Of a stretch of DNA of 64,000 bases, positions 45,006 to 53,318 are shown piece after piece. The notes beneath the pieces are model-generated. The model was not told the origin of the DNA. It saw nothing but the letters and a program-made list of their open reading frames with translations, and made no database searches. The stretch comes from Burkholderiaceae bacterium. Lineage in GTDB: Bacteria; Pseudomonadota; Gammaproteobacteria; Burkholderiales; Burkholderiaceae. The DNA lies in NCBI GenBank assembly GCA_021166835.1, contig JAJPEN010000076.1, positions 1 to 64,000 of the forward strand, in the 5' to 3' direction. Positions within the stretch are counted from its first letter, which is position 1. Every line of letters starts with the position of its first letter. The position numbers and the translations under genes are program-made.

Positions 45006-45968
45006 TCAGGCGGAAACCGGCGTGCGCAGCGGCTGGCCGCTCGCCCACGCGACGAGGTTCTCGGCGGCGAGCATCGCCATGCCCAGGCGCGAGCTGCGCG
45101 TGGCGCTGCCGATGTGCGGCGTGAGCACGACGTTGGGCACCTCGAGCAGCGCCGGGTCCACTTTCGGCTCGTTCTCGTAGACGTCGAGGCCGGCCGCGCC
45201 GATCGGGCCGCTGCGCAGCGCCTTCGCCAGCGCCGCATCGTCGACGATGCCGCCGCGCGCGATGTTCACCAGCACGGCGCCCGGCTTCATCATCGCCAGC
45301 TCGCGCGCGCCGATCAGGTGATGTGTCTGCGGCGTGTACGGCACGACGAGCACGACGTGGTCGGCGCTGCGCAGCAGCTCGTCGAGCGCGACGCGCCGCG
45401 CGCCCAGCTCGGCCTCGTTCGGCGCCTGCGAGCGGTTGTGGTAGAGCACCTGCATCGAGAAGCCGCGCGCGCGGCGCGCGATCGCCGAGCCGATGCGGCC
45501 CATGCCGACGATGCCCAGCGTCGCGCCGTGCACGTCGGCGCCGAGGAACTGGTCGAAGGCCCAGCTGTTCCAGCGGCCCTCGCGCAACCAGCGCTCGGTT
45601 TCCGACAGGCGGCGCGCAGCCGCCATCAGCAGCGCCCAGCCGAGATCGGCGGTGGCCTCGGTGAGCACGTCGGGCGTGTTCGTCACCGCGATGCCGCGCT
45701 CGGCGCAGGCGGCCACGTCGATGTGGTTGTAGCCGACGGTGCCGGTGGCGACGATCTTCAGCTGCGGGCAGGCGTCGAGCAGTTCGCGATCGATGCGGTC
45801 GGAGCCGACGACGAAGAGCGCGTCGCGATCGGCCGCGCGTCGCAGCAGTTCCTCGCGCGGCCACAGCGCGTCGTCGGCGTTGCCTTCGAGCTGGAAGTAC
45901 GGCTGCAGCCGCTCGACGACTTCGGGGAAGACCCTTCGCGTGACGAGCAGTTTCGGTCGACGGTTCAT
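45006..45968 (-). CDS. D-2-hydroxyacid dehydrogenase (glyoxylate/hydroxypyruvate reductase type)
   Basis: A 320-residue NAD(P)-dependent dehydrogenase. It shows the NAD-binding GIVGMGRIGSAIARRA, VNIARGGIVDDAALAKAL with the catalytic Arg region, GLDVYENEP with the Glu, and TPHIGSAT with the catalytic His, the GhrB/GyaR pattern. The ATG at 45968 starts at the usual KLLVTRR strand. A TATAAT box lies upstream. Substrate specificity (glyoxylate, hydroxypyruvate or a longer 2-ketoacid) cannot be fixed from sequence. Confidence 0.92.
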   Translation of the reverse strand: MNRRPKLLVTRRVFPEVVERLQPYFQLEGNADDALWPREELLRRAADRDALFVVGSDRIDRELLDACPQLKIVATGTVGYNHIDVAACAERGIAVTNTPDVLTEATADLGWALLMAAARRLSETERWLREGRWNSWAFDQFLGADVHGATLGIVGMGRIGSAIARRARGFSMQVLYHNRSQAPNEAELGARRVALDELLRSADHVVLVVPYTPQTHHLIGARELAMMKPGAVLVNIARGGIVDDAALAKALRSGPIGAAGLDVYENEPKVDPALLEVPNVVLTPHIGSATRSSRLGMAMLAAENLVAWASGQPLRTPVSA

Positions 45969-46001
45969 CGGCAGCGCTCCGGGCACCCAGGGACCGGCGC
46001 G

Positions 46002-46030
46002 ATTATAGCGACGCGAGGCGGGCGAATCGG
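46002..46030 (-). promoter_or_regulatory. Candidate promoter of the hydroxyacid dehydrogenase gene
   Basis: A perfect TATAAT on the minus strand (plus 46002-46007) lies 34 bases upstream of the ATG at 45968. The -35 region (CCGATT, plus 46025-46030) is poor. Confidence 0.45.
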
Positions 46031-46037
46031 CACGGCC

Positions 46038-47210
46038 CTATTGGATCTGGAACACCTGCCGCAGGTATTTGACGTAGGCCTCGTCCTCGCACATGTTCTT
46101 GGCCGGCGTGTCGGAGATCTTCGCCACCGGCTGGCCGTTGCAGCGGACCATCTTGATGACGATCTGCAGCGAGGGGTAGCCGAGGTCGTTGGTGAGGTTC
46201 GTGCCGATGCCGAAGGCGATGCGCGTGCGTTCGCGAAAGCGGCGGTACAGATCGGCCATCAGCGGGAAGGTGAGCGCGTCGGAGAAGACCAGCGTCTTCG
46301 TCTTCGGATCGACGCGGTTCTTTTCGTAATGCGCGATCAGCCGCTCGGCCCACTGGAAAGGATCGCCCGAGTCGTGGCGCGCGCCGTCGAACAGCTTGCA
46401 GAAATACATGTCGAAGTCGCGCAGGAACGCCGACATGCCGTAGACGTCGGACAGCGCGATGCCGAGGTCGCCGCGGTATTCGCGCGCCCAGGTCTCGAAG
46501 CCGAAGACCTGCGTGTCGCGCAGGCGCGGCCCGAGCGCCTGGCAGGCCTGCAGGTATTCGTGCGCCATCGTGCCCAGCGGCGTCATTGCGTGCTTCATCG
46601 CGAAATGCACGTTCGAAGTGCCGGCGAAGCTCTCGCCGAGCCGCTCGCGACATTCGAGCAGCACCTCCTCGTGCCAGATGCGCGAGAAGCGCCGGCGCGT
46701 GCCGTAGTCGGCGATGCGCACGCCGGCGAGATCGGGCTGGCCGACGATCGAGTCGATCTTGGCCGCCAGCCGGCGCCGGCCTTCGGCGTGATCGGGCCTG
46801 TCCACCGTCGCGCGGAAATACAGCTCGTTGACGATCGACAGCACCGGCACCTCGAAGAGGATCGTGTGCAGCCACGGTCCGCGGATCGTGATGTCGATCT
46901 CGCCGTTGTCCTTCGGCGACGGCCCGATCGAGATGTACTTCTCGTTCATGTGGAACAGGCCGAGGAAGTCGACGAAGTCGCTCTTGATGAAGCGCATCGA
47001 GCGCAGGTAGTCGAGTTCGTCGTCGCGAAAGCGCAGCGAGCACAGGTGGCGCACTTCGTCGCGGATCGCGCCGACGTAGGGCCGCAGGTCGATGCCTTCG
47101 TTGCGGCAACGGAAGCGGTATTCCACCTGCGCGCCGGGGAAGTGATGCAGGACGACCTGCATCATCGTGAACTTGTAGAGGTCGGTGTCGAGCAGCGAAT
47201 CGATGATCAT
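46038..47210 (-). CDS. pncB: Nicotinate phosphoribosyltransferase PncB
   Basis: A 390-residue enzyme of NAD salvage that joins nicotinate and PRPP to nicotinate mononucleotide, driven by ATP. Signatures are the start [53 protein letters not shown] with the phosphorylated His region, [21 protein letters not shown], and [11 protein letters not shown]. It lies 14 bp after gltL as the last gene of the gltIJKL-pncB operon. It competes for the same compound that the genes at 50-64 kb should degrade. Confidence 0.96.
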   Translation of the reverse strand: MIIDSLLDTDLYKFTMMQVVLHHFPGAQVEYRFRCRNEGIDLRPYVGAIRDEVRHLCSLRFRDDELDYLRSMRFIKSDFVDFLGLFHMNEKYISIGPSPKDNGEIDITIRGPWLHTILFEVPVLSIVNELYFRATVDRPDHAEGRRRLAAKIDSIVGQPDLAGVRIADYGTRRRFSRIWHEEVLLECRERLGESFAGTSNVHFAMKHAMTPLGTMAHEYLQACQALGPRLRDTQVFGFETWAREYRGDLGIALSDVYGMSAFLRDFDMYFCKLFDGARHDSGDPFQWAERLIAHYEKNRVDPKTKTLVFSDALTFPLMADLYRRFRERTRIAFGIGTNLTNDLGYPSLQIVIKMVRCNGQPVAKISDTPAKNMCEDEAYVKYLRQVFQIQ

Positions 47211-47224
47211 CGTGTGGACTGGCC

Positions 47225-47980
47225 CTACTCCGCTCGCACCCGGTTGGGAAGGATCTTCCCGAGGAACTGCCGCGCGCGCTCGCTGCGCGCGCCCATGTCG
47301 CCGAAGAACTCGGCCGTGCGGCAGTCTTCGACGATGCGTCCGGCGTCCATGAATACCACGCGATCGGACACGTTGTTGGCGAAGCCCATCTCGTGCGTGA
47401 CGACCATCATCGTCATGCCTTCGCGCGCGAGCCCGACCATCACCTCCAGCACCTCGCCGACCATCTCCGGATCGAGCGCCGACGTGGGCTCGTCGAACAG
47501 CATCGCGATCGGGTCCATGCACAGCGCGCGGGCGATCGCCACGCGCTGCTGCTGGCCGCCGGAGAGCTGCCCGGGGAACTTGTCGCGCTGCGAGGCGAGC
47601 CCGACCCTGTCGAGGTAGTGCATCGCCTTGCCGACCGCGTCCGGCCTGCTGCGCCCGAGCACCTTGCGCTGCGCCAGGCAGAGGTTCTCGATCACGGTGA
47701 GGTGCGGGAACAGCTCGAAGTGCTGGAACACCATGCCCACCCGCGCGCGCAGCCGCGGCAGGTCGGTGCCGCGCGCCGACAGCGAGATGCCGTCGACCAC
47801 CACGTCGCCTTTCTGGAAGGGCTCGAGCGCGTTGACGCACTTGATCAGCGTGGACTTGCCCGATCCGGAAGGGCCGCAGACCACCACGACCTCGCCCTTG
47901 TCGACGTGCGTCGTGCAGTCGGCGAGCACCTGGAACTGGCCGTACCACTTGCTGACGTCGCGGATCTCGATCATCGGCAT
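47225..47980 (-). CDS. gltL: Glutamate/aspartate ABC transporter ATP-binding protein GltL
   Basis: A 251-residue ATPase of the polar amino acid importer family. Walker [10 protein letters not shown], signature [15 protein letters not shown], and Walker [13 protein letters not shown] are all intact, followed by [12 protein letters not shown]. The start ATG at 47980 gives [14 protein letters not shown]; an ATG two codons later is the alternative. It closes the importer set before pncB. Confidence 0.94.
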   Translation of the reverse strand: MPMIEIRDVSKWYGQFQVLADCTTHVDKGEVVVVCGPSGSGKSTLIKCVNALEPFQKGDVVVDGISLSARGTDLPRLRARVGMVFQHFELFPHLTVIENLCLAQRKVLGRSRPDAVGKAMHYLDRVGLASQRDKFPGQLSGGQQQRVAIARALCMDPIAMLFDEPTSALDPEMVGEVLEVMVGLAREGMTMMVVTHEMGFANNVSDRVVFMDAGRIVEDCRTAEFFGDMGARSERARQFLGKILPNRVRAE

Positions 47981-47999
47981 GTCGCTTCGCCCATGAGCC

Positions 48000-48686
48000 T
48001 CAACGGATGATGGCGATGCGCCGGTTCAGCGCCTTCACGGCGAGCGACAGCGCATAACTGAGAACGAAATAGATGACGGCCACCAGCGTGTACATCTCGA
48101 CGAGGCGGCTGTCGCGCTGCGCGATCTTGCTCGCTGCGCCGACCAGGTCGGTGACGTTGAGCAGCGCCACCAGCGAAACGTCCTGGAACAGCACGATCGT
48201 CTGCGTGAGCAGCACGGGCAGCATGTTGCGCAGCGCCTGCGGCAGGACGACCAGGCGCATCGCCTGCGCGTAGTTCAGGCCGATCGCGTAGGCCGCCGAC
48301 AGCTGTCCCTTGGGGATGCTCTGGATGCCGGCGCGGACGATCTCGCAGAAATACGCCCCCTCGAACAGGATGAAGGTGACGTAGGCGGAGCGGTCGGCGC
48401 CGATGCGCGGAGGATAGGCGGCGCCGGTGATCCATTGCAGCATCACCGGCACGAGGAAATAGAACCAGAAGATGACCAGCAGCAGCGGAACCGAACGCAT
48501 CAGGTTCACGTAGCCGGCCGCCACCCATGCCAGCGGCGCGATGCCCGACAGGCGCGCGAGCGCGAGCAGGATTCCCCATATCGTTCCGCCGATCGCGGCG
48601 ATCACCGTGAGCTGGACGGTATAGGACAGGCCCTTCATCAGGAAGGGCAGCGAGGCGGCGATCGACCCCCAGTCGAAGCCTGCCAT
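48000..48686 (-). CDS. gltK: Glutamate/aspartate ABC transporter permease GltK
   Basis: A 228-residue inner membrane protein with about five helices and the HisM/GltK-type motif ([29 protein letters not shown]) that binds the ATPase. It lies 6 bp after gltJ and 19 bp before gltL, so the genes are co-transcribed. Confidence 0.94.
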   Translation of the reverse strand: MAGFDWGSIAASLPFLMKGLSYTVQLTVIAAIGGTIWGILLALARLSGIAPLAWVAAGYVNLMRSVPLLLVIFWFYFLVPVMLQWITGAAYPPRIGADRSAYVTFILFEGAYFCEIVRAGIQSIPKGQLSAAYAIGLNYAQAMRLVVLPQALRNMLPVLLTQTIVLFQDVSLVALLNVTDLVGAASKIAQRDSRLVEMYTLVAVIYFVLSYALSLAVKALNRRIAIIR

Positions 48687-48692
48687 GATGGG

Positions 48693-49421
48693 CTACCGTT
48701 TCCCCCCGAGATAGCCGGGCACCGCGGTGGCGCGCTCGACCCAGGCGAACACCCGGTTGATCGCGAGCGCCACCAGCACGTAGAGGACGGTGGCGGCACC
48801 GAAGGCGGCGAAGTAGCGGAAGGTCATCTCGCCCATCTCGCGCGTGCGGAAGAACAGCTCCGCCAGGCCGATCGAGTACGCCACCGCCGAGTTCTTCACC
48901 AGGTTCATCGACTCCGAGGTGAGCGGCGGGACGACGATGCGAAAGGCCATCGGCAGCAGCACGTAGCGGTAGGTCTGCGCCTGCGTGAGGCCCAGCGCAT
49001 AGCCGGCCATGCGCTGGCCGCGCGGCAGCGACAGGATGCCCGACTTCACCTGCTCGGCGATGCGCGCCGAGGTGAAGAGCCCGAGGCAGACCACCGACAG
49101 CAGCAGCTGGAAACGCGTGGGGTCCATTTCGAGCGCCAGGCGCTTGAGCGACGGCACGAACTCCGGAACGACGAAGTACCAGAGGAAGAACTGCACCAGC
49201 AGCGGGATGTTGCGGAACAGCTCGACCCAGGCGTCGCCCAGCGCCACCACCCAGCGCCGGTCGGTGGTGCGCAGCACGCCGAGCAGCGAGCCGATCGCCA
49301 TCGCGACGATCCACGACAGCGCGACCAGCACGAGCGTGTACTCGAGCCCCCAGAGCAGCGACATCCCCCAGGTGGTGTCGCCGTCCGGAGTCTCCTGGCC
49401 GAAGATGCCGAGGTCGAGCAC
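48693..49421 (-). CDS. gltJ: Glutamate/aspartate ABC transporter permease GltJ
   Basis: A 242-residue permease partner of GltK, with ELFRNIPLLVQFFLWYF and the EAA-like loop (SARIAEQVKSGILSLPRGQRMAGYALGL). The N-terminal LDLGIFGQETPDGDTTW is typical of GltJ. It is separated from gltI by 62 bp containing a 12-bp tandem repeat. Confidence 0.94.
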   Translation of the reverse strand: MLDLGIFGQETPDGDTTWGMSLLWGLEYTLVLVALSWIVAMAIGSLLGVLRTTDRRWVVALGDAWVELFRNIPLLVQFFLWYFVVPEFVPSLKRLALEMDPTRFQLLLSVVCLGLFTSARIAEQVKSGILSLPRGQRMAGYALGLTQAQTYRYVLLPMAFRIVVPPLTSESMNLVKNSAVAYSIGLAELFFRTREMGEMTFRYFAAFGAATVLYVLVALAINRVFAWVERATAVPGYLGGKR

Positions 49422-49431
49422 GGCCTCCTCC

Positions 49432-49467
49432 CAGCCGCTTTCCCGGCCGCTTTCTCAGCCGCTCACC
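49432..49467. repeat. 12-bp tandem repeat between gltI and gltJ
   Basis: Three units of CAGCCGCTTTCC-type sequence (CAGCCGCTTTCC, CGGCCGCTTTCT, CAGCCGCTCACC). It overlies the gltI-gltJ intergenic gap and could modulate downstream expression in the operon, but there is no proof. Confidence 0.6.
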
Positions 49468-49483
49468 CGGGCGCGCGCGCCGC

Positions 49484-50380
49484 TCACTCGACGCCCTTGT
49501 CGTTCGGATGCGCGAAGGCCTGCTTGTTCGCCTCGTTCTCGGGGAAGTTCAGGTTGATGCCCTTGGGCGGAATCGGGCTGGTGAACCATTTCGCGTAGAT
49601 CTGGTGGATCTCGCCGGACTTCATCACGTCGCCGATCGTCTTGTCGACCAGCGCCTTGAACTGCGGGTCGTTCTTGCGCAGCATCATGCTGTAGGGTTCG
49701 CTGCGCAGCGAACCGGGCAGGATCCGGTACGCCGACGGGTCCTTCGAGTTCGCGATCTGGCCCGCCAGCAGGATGTCGTCCATCACGAAGGCCGCCGCCC
49801 GCCCGTCCGCCATCAGCAGGAAGCTCTCGGCGTGGTCCTTGCCGTAGATCTCCTTGAAGTCGGCGTCTTCGGCCTTGGCATATTTCTTCAGCAGCGGCAC
49901 CGAGGTCGTGCCCGAGGTGGTGACGATCGTCTTGCCCTTCAGTTGCTCGAAGCGCTCGATGCCCGAATCCTTCTTCACGGCCGCCGAGACGTTGATGACG
50001 AAGTAGGTGGGCCCGAACGCCACCTGCTTCTGGCGCGCCACCGAGTTGGTGGTGGAGCCGCATTCGAGGTCGATGGTGCCGTTCTCGAGCAGCGGAATGC
50101 GGTTGCTCGACGTGACCGGAGAGTAGTTCACCTTCAGGTCCGGCATCTTCAGCTCGGCCTTCACCGCGTCGGTGATCTTCGCGCACAGCTCCATCGCGTA
50201 GCCGATCGGCCTGCCGTTGTTGTCCAGATACGAGAAGGGAATCGAGGACTCGCGATAGCCGACAGTGATGGCGCCGGTTTCCTTCGCCTTCTGCAGCGTG
50301 CCGGTCAGCGCCTGGGCGTGCGCCGCGGCGGACGCAAAGGCCAGGCACGCGAAGAGCGCCGCTTGCTTCAATGAGGTCAT
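49484..50380 (-). CDS. gltI: Glutamate/aspartate ABC transporter substrate-binding protein GltI
   Basis: A 298-residue periplasmic binding protein. A signal peptide ends in AAAHAQA (cleavage after about residue 22). The family SBP_bac_3 domain follows (ITVGYRESSIPFSYLDNNGRPIGYAMELC, then GTIDLECGSTTNSVARQKQVAFGPTYF), as in GltI/AatJ. It is the first gene of gltIJKL-pncB. Ligand specificity is probably acidic amino acids; a dicarboxylate from nicotinate breakdown is possible but unproven. Confidence 0.92.
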   Translation of the reverse strand: MTSLKQAALFACLAFASAAAHAQALTGTLQKAKETGAITVGYRESSIPFSYLDNNGRPIGYAMELCAKITDAVKAELKMPDLKVNYSPVTSSNRIPLLENGTIDLECGSTTNSVARQKQVAFGPTYFVINVSAAVKKDSGIERFEQLKGKTIVTTSGTTSVPLLKKYAKAEDADFKEIYGKDHAESFLLMADGRAAAFVMDDILLAGQIANSKDPSAYRILPGSLRSEPYSMMLRKNDPQFKALVDKTIGDVMKSGEIHQIYAKWFTSPIPPKGINLNFPENEANKQAFAHPNDKGVE

Positions 50381-50461
50381 GAGAGGGCTCCGTCGATCGA
50401 TGGGGATCCGAATGGCGCGCTCAGTGTAGCCCAGGCCGCCGGCCGGCGAATATCGGCTGCG

Positions 50462-51664
50462 TCAGTCCTGCACGACCGGCACTTCGGCTGCCGGCGGCGT
50501 GTTGCGGCTGCGCGTGCAGCGCACGATGCCGTCGATCATCACCATGCCGACGCCGGGAATGTCGCCCAGATGCACGCTGTCGAGCAGGTCGGCGCCGGCC
50601 GAGTGCTGCGCGCGATCGAGGAAGACGAAGTCGGCCGGGCGGCCGGGCTCGATCAGCCCCTGCTCGAGCCCACGCATGCGCGCGGTATTCCCGGTGGCGA
50701 AGCCGAAGCAGATCTCGGCCGGGATGTCGGCCATGCTCGAGAGCAGCGCGATCATCCGCAGGATTCCGAGCGGCTGCACGCCCGAGCCGGCCGGCGCGTC
50801 GGTGCCGAGAATGATGCGGTGCGGGCAGCGCAGCTCGATCGCGTGGCGCGCGGTGAGGATCGCGATGCGCTCGTTGCCGTTGTGCACGATCTCCATCGCC
50901 CGCGGGCTGCGCTCGCACAGCGTGCACACCGCCTTGTAGGAGAGCGCGGTGTGGCCGCCGTTGATGTGGCCGATGACGTCGGCGTCGGCCTCGAGCACGA
51001 CGTTCTCGTCGATGAGTCCGGAGCCCGGGATCGACGGGCCGCCGGTGTGGATCGTGCTCTGGATGCCGTGCCTGCGCGCCCACGCGACCATGCGCGCGGC
51101 CTCGTCGCCCGCCTTCACCGAACCGAGCCCGACCTCGCCGAGCAGGCGCACGCCGGCGGCGGCCATTTCGGCGAAATCGGCTTCCTCCATCCCCTTCTCG
51201 AGCACCGGCGCGCCGGCGAGCACCTTCACTCCGCCGGCCAGGCCCGCGGCGCGCATTCCGTCGAAGGCGCGCTGCGCGGTAATCGCCAGCGCCTTCACGC
51301 CGACGACGTCCTTCGGGCGTCCGGGCAGGTGCACCTCGCCGGCGGAGATCATCGTCGTGACGCCGCCGTGCAGGCACGAGTCGATCCAGCCGATCTGGTT
51401 CTGGCGCGGTGTCCAGTCTCCGAAGACCGGGTGCACGTGCGAGTCGATGAGCCCGGGCGCGAGCGCCGTGCCGCGCGCATCGATCGTCGTGCGTGCGCCC
51501 GCGGTGTCGCAGTCCTTCTCCCGGCCGATCGCGACGATGCGGCCGTCGTCGACGACGACCGTGTCGGCGTCGAGGATGGGACGGTCGATGTCGCCCGACA
51601 GCAGCAGCCCGATGTTGCGCACGACGACCTTGCCGGAGCGGGCCTGAGCGTTGAGGTTTGCCAT
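50462..51664 (-). CDS. ena: Enamidase (1,4,5,6-tetrahydro-6-oxonicotinate amidohydrolase)
   Basis: A 400-residue metal-dependent amidohydrolase. It contains the N-terminal RNIGLLLSGDI strand, HxH metal motif (His76 and His78 in DSHVH), bridging Glu177 in LGEVGLGS, His206 in HTGG, His233 in GHING and Asp289 in GTDAP, and ends IPGVGMVMIDGIVRCTRSRN. The whole layout, including HGGVTTMISAGE, LPGRPKD and the C-terminal SRNTPPA, agrees with the Eubacterium barkeri enamidase that opens the ring to 2-formylglutarate. It is 48 bp after the TetR gene in the leftward operon. Confidence 0.87.
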   Translation of the reverse strand: MANLNAQARSGKVVVRNIGLLLSGDIDRPILDADTVVVDDGRIVAIGREKDCDTAGARTTIDARGTALAPGLIDSHVHPVFGDWTPRQNQIGWIDSCLHGGVTTMISAGEVHLPGRPKDVVGVKALAITAQRAFDGMRAAGLAGGVKVLAGAPVLEKGMEEADFAEMAAAGVRLLGEVGLGSVKAGDEAARMVAWARRHGIQSTIHTGGPSIPGSGLIDENVVLEADADVIGHINGGHTALSYKAVCTLCERSPRAMEIVHNGNERIAILTARHAIELRCPHRIILGTDAPAGSGVQPLGILRMIALLSSMADIPAEICFGFATGNTARMRGLEQGLIEPGRPADFVFLDRAQHSAGADLLDSVHLGDIPGVGMVMIDGIVRCTRSRNTPPAAEVPVVQD

Positions 51665-51712
51665 GGTTTCACTCTCCTGGAGGACGATCGCCTGCCGCCG
51701 CTGGTCGGCGTA

Positions 51713-52393
51713 CTAGGCCACGCGCGCGGCGGCGGCACACACCGGCTCGTCGGCGCACACGGCCCGAAGCACGGTGTCGAGAACGAAGGATTGCCAGTGC
51801 GCCACCGCCTCGGGCGCCTCGAGGTTCTCGCCGAGAAACGCCGAGAGCGTGAAGCGGTTCGACTGGTAGAAGTAGCCGGTGGAGGCGACCAGCAGGTACA
51901 GGTCGCGCCCGGTGAGGCCGGGCCGGAACAGCCCGCGCGCCACGCCGCTGGCGAGCAGCCGCTCGAGGATGCCGACGGCGGGCGACGAATACTCGCGCGC
52001 GCGCAGCGACTTCCCGATGTGCCGGCCGCGATGCAGGTTCTCGCTGTTGAGCAGCGTGACGAACTCCGGGTGCTTTCGGTAGTACTCGTGCACGAAGCGC
52101 ACGACCGTGCCGAGCGACTCGACCGGCCGCTCGAAGTCGAGCTCGAGCTTCGACTCGGCTTCGTTGAAGCGCCGGTAGATCTCCTCGAGGACGGCGACGA
52201 ACAGCCCTTCCTTGCTGCCGAAGTAGTAGTAGATCATCCGGTCGTAGGAGCCGGCCGCCTTGGCGATCTTGTCGACGCTGCCGCCGTGCAGGCCGTGCCG
52301 CGCGAAGACGCGGATGGCCGCGCGCAGCAGGCTGTCGCGCGTGGCCTGCGCGGCGCGCTCGCGCACGCCCTTCCTGCGCACGACGCCGCTCAT
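51713..52393 (-). CDS. TetR-family regulator of the nicotinate genes (RutR-like)
   Basis: A 226-residue regulator with an N-terminal helix-turn-helix (RDSLLRAAIRVFARHGLHGGSVDKIAKAAGSYDRMIYYYFGSKEGLF) and a helical sensor domain. Its C-terminus resembles TetR proteins near pyrimidine/purine-type catabolic genes such as RutR. It overlaps fpr by 4 bases and lies upstream of ena. The inverted repeat at 53229-53254 in the divergent region is the likely target; ligand unknown. Confidence 0.88.
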   Translation of the reverse strand: MSGVVRRKGVRERAAQATRDSLLRAAIRVFARHGLHGGSVDKIAKAAGSYDRMIYYYFGSKEGLFVAVLEEIYRRFNEAESKLELDFERPVESLGTVVRFVHEYYRKHPEFVTLLNSENLHRGRHIGKSLRAREYSSPAVGILERLLASGVARGLFRPGLTGRDLYLLVASTGYFYQSNRFTLSAFLGENLEAPEAVAHWQSFVLDTVLRAVCADEPVCAAAARVA

Positions 52394-53163
52394 TGCTCGG
52401 CGAACGCGCGCTCGATGACGAAGGCGCCCGGCACCGAGGTGTTGCCCTCGGCGAAGCCGCGCTGCTCGAGCATGTGCTTGAGGTCGCGCAGCATGCCGGG
52501 GCTGCCGCAGATCATGACGCGGTCGTCGGCCGGGTCGAGCGCGGGCAGGGAGAGATCGGCGAACAGCTTGCCGCTCTCGATGAGATCGGGGATGCGGCCC
52601 ATGTTGCGGTACTCCTCTCGCGTGACGGTGGGGTAATAGCGCATCTGGGAGGAGACCATGTCGCCGAGGAACTCGTGCGACGGCAGGTGCTCGGCGAGCA
52701 GGTCATGGTAGGCGAGTTCGTCGACCTTGCGCACACCGTGCACGAGGACGATCTGCTCGAACTTCTCATAGGTTTCGGGATCGCGCACAATGCTCATGAA
52801 CGGCGCCAGGCCGGTGCCCGTGGCGAGCATGTACAGGCGCCTGCCCGGAAGCAGGTAGTCGACCACCAGCGTTCCGGTGGGCTTGCGGCCCACGATCAGC
52901 GTATCGCCGGGCTGGATGTGCTGCAGGCGCGAGGTGAGCGGGCCCTCTTCGACCTTGATGCTGAGGAACTCGAGATGGTCCTCGTAGTTGGCGCTCGCGA
53001 TGCTGTAGGCGCGCAGCAGCGGCTTGCCGTCCACCCGCAACCCGATCATCGTGAAGTGGCCGTTGCTGAACCGCAGCGCGGCGTCGCGCGTCGTCGTGAA
53101 GCTGAACAGCCGGTCGGTCCAGTGGTGGACGCTCAGTACCCGTTCCTCGTTGAATGCGCTCAT
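52390..53163 (-). CDS. fpr: Ferredoxin-NADP+ reductase
   Basis: A 257-residue FAD enzyme that moves electrons between NADPH and ferredoxin. FAD-binding RAYSIASANYEDHLEF, the NADP motif LATGTGLAPFMSIVRD, and MICGSPGMLRDLKHMLEQRGF are all present, as in the subclass I proteobacterial Fpr. Its place at the head of the operon with the regulator and enamidase suits a supply of reduced ferredoxin to 6-hydroxynicotinate reductase, which needs ferredoxin. No ferredoxin gene is in the window. Confidence 0.92.
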   Translation of the reverse strand: MSAFNEERVLSVHHWTDRLFSFTTTRDAALRFSNGHFTMIGLRVDGKPLLRAYSIASANYEDHLEFLSIKVEEGPLTSRLQHIQPGDTLIVGRKPTGTLVVDYLLPGRRLYMLATGTGLAPFMSIVRDPETYEKFEQIVLVHGVRKVDELAYHDLLAEHLPSHEFLGDMVSSQMRYYPTVTREEYRNMGRIPDLIESGKLFADLSLPALDPADDRVMICGSPGMLRDLKHMLEQRGFAEGNTSVPGAFVIERAFAEQ

Positions 53164-53228
53164 GGGGGGATCGTGGCGGGTTGCGTGAGGCGCTTGCCAG
53201 AACGCGGCGAATTCAGTAGATTCCGCGC

Positions 53229-53254
53229 TTTGATGTAGCGACCACAACATCAAA
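53229..53254. promoter_or_regulatory. Inverted repeat, candidate TetR operator for both divergent operons
   Basis: TTTGATGT (53229-53236), ten-base spacer, ACATCAAA (53247-53254) is a perfect 8-bp dyad. A second, wider pair (TGTAGC at 53234-53239 and GCTACA at 53266-53271) overlaps it. It lies in the 155-bp region between fpr and the reductase gene, where one TetR dimer could control both directions. Confidence 0.6.
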
Positions 53255-53318
53255 TTTCGGTGGATGCTACATGAATGGATTCGGCGGGACAATCCCGACC
53301 GGCACCGAGGAGCGCCCC

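Noticed and set aside
53271..53318. Upstream ATG of the 6-hydroxynicotinate reductase gene
   Set aside because: No ribosome site, and it overlaps the inverted repeat; the ATG at 53319 has GAGGAG at the right distance.
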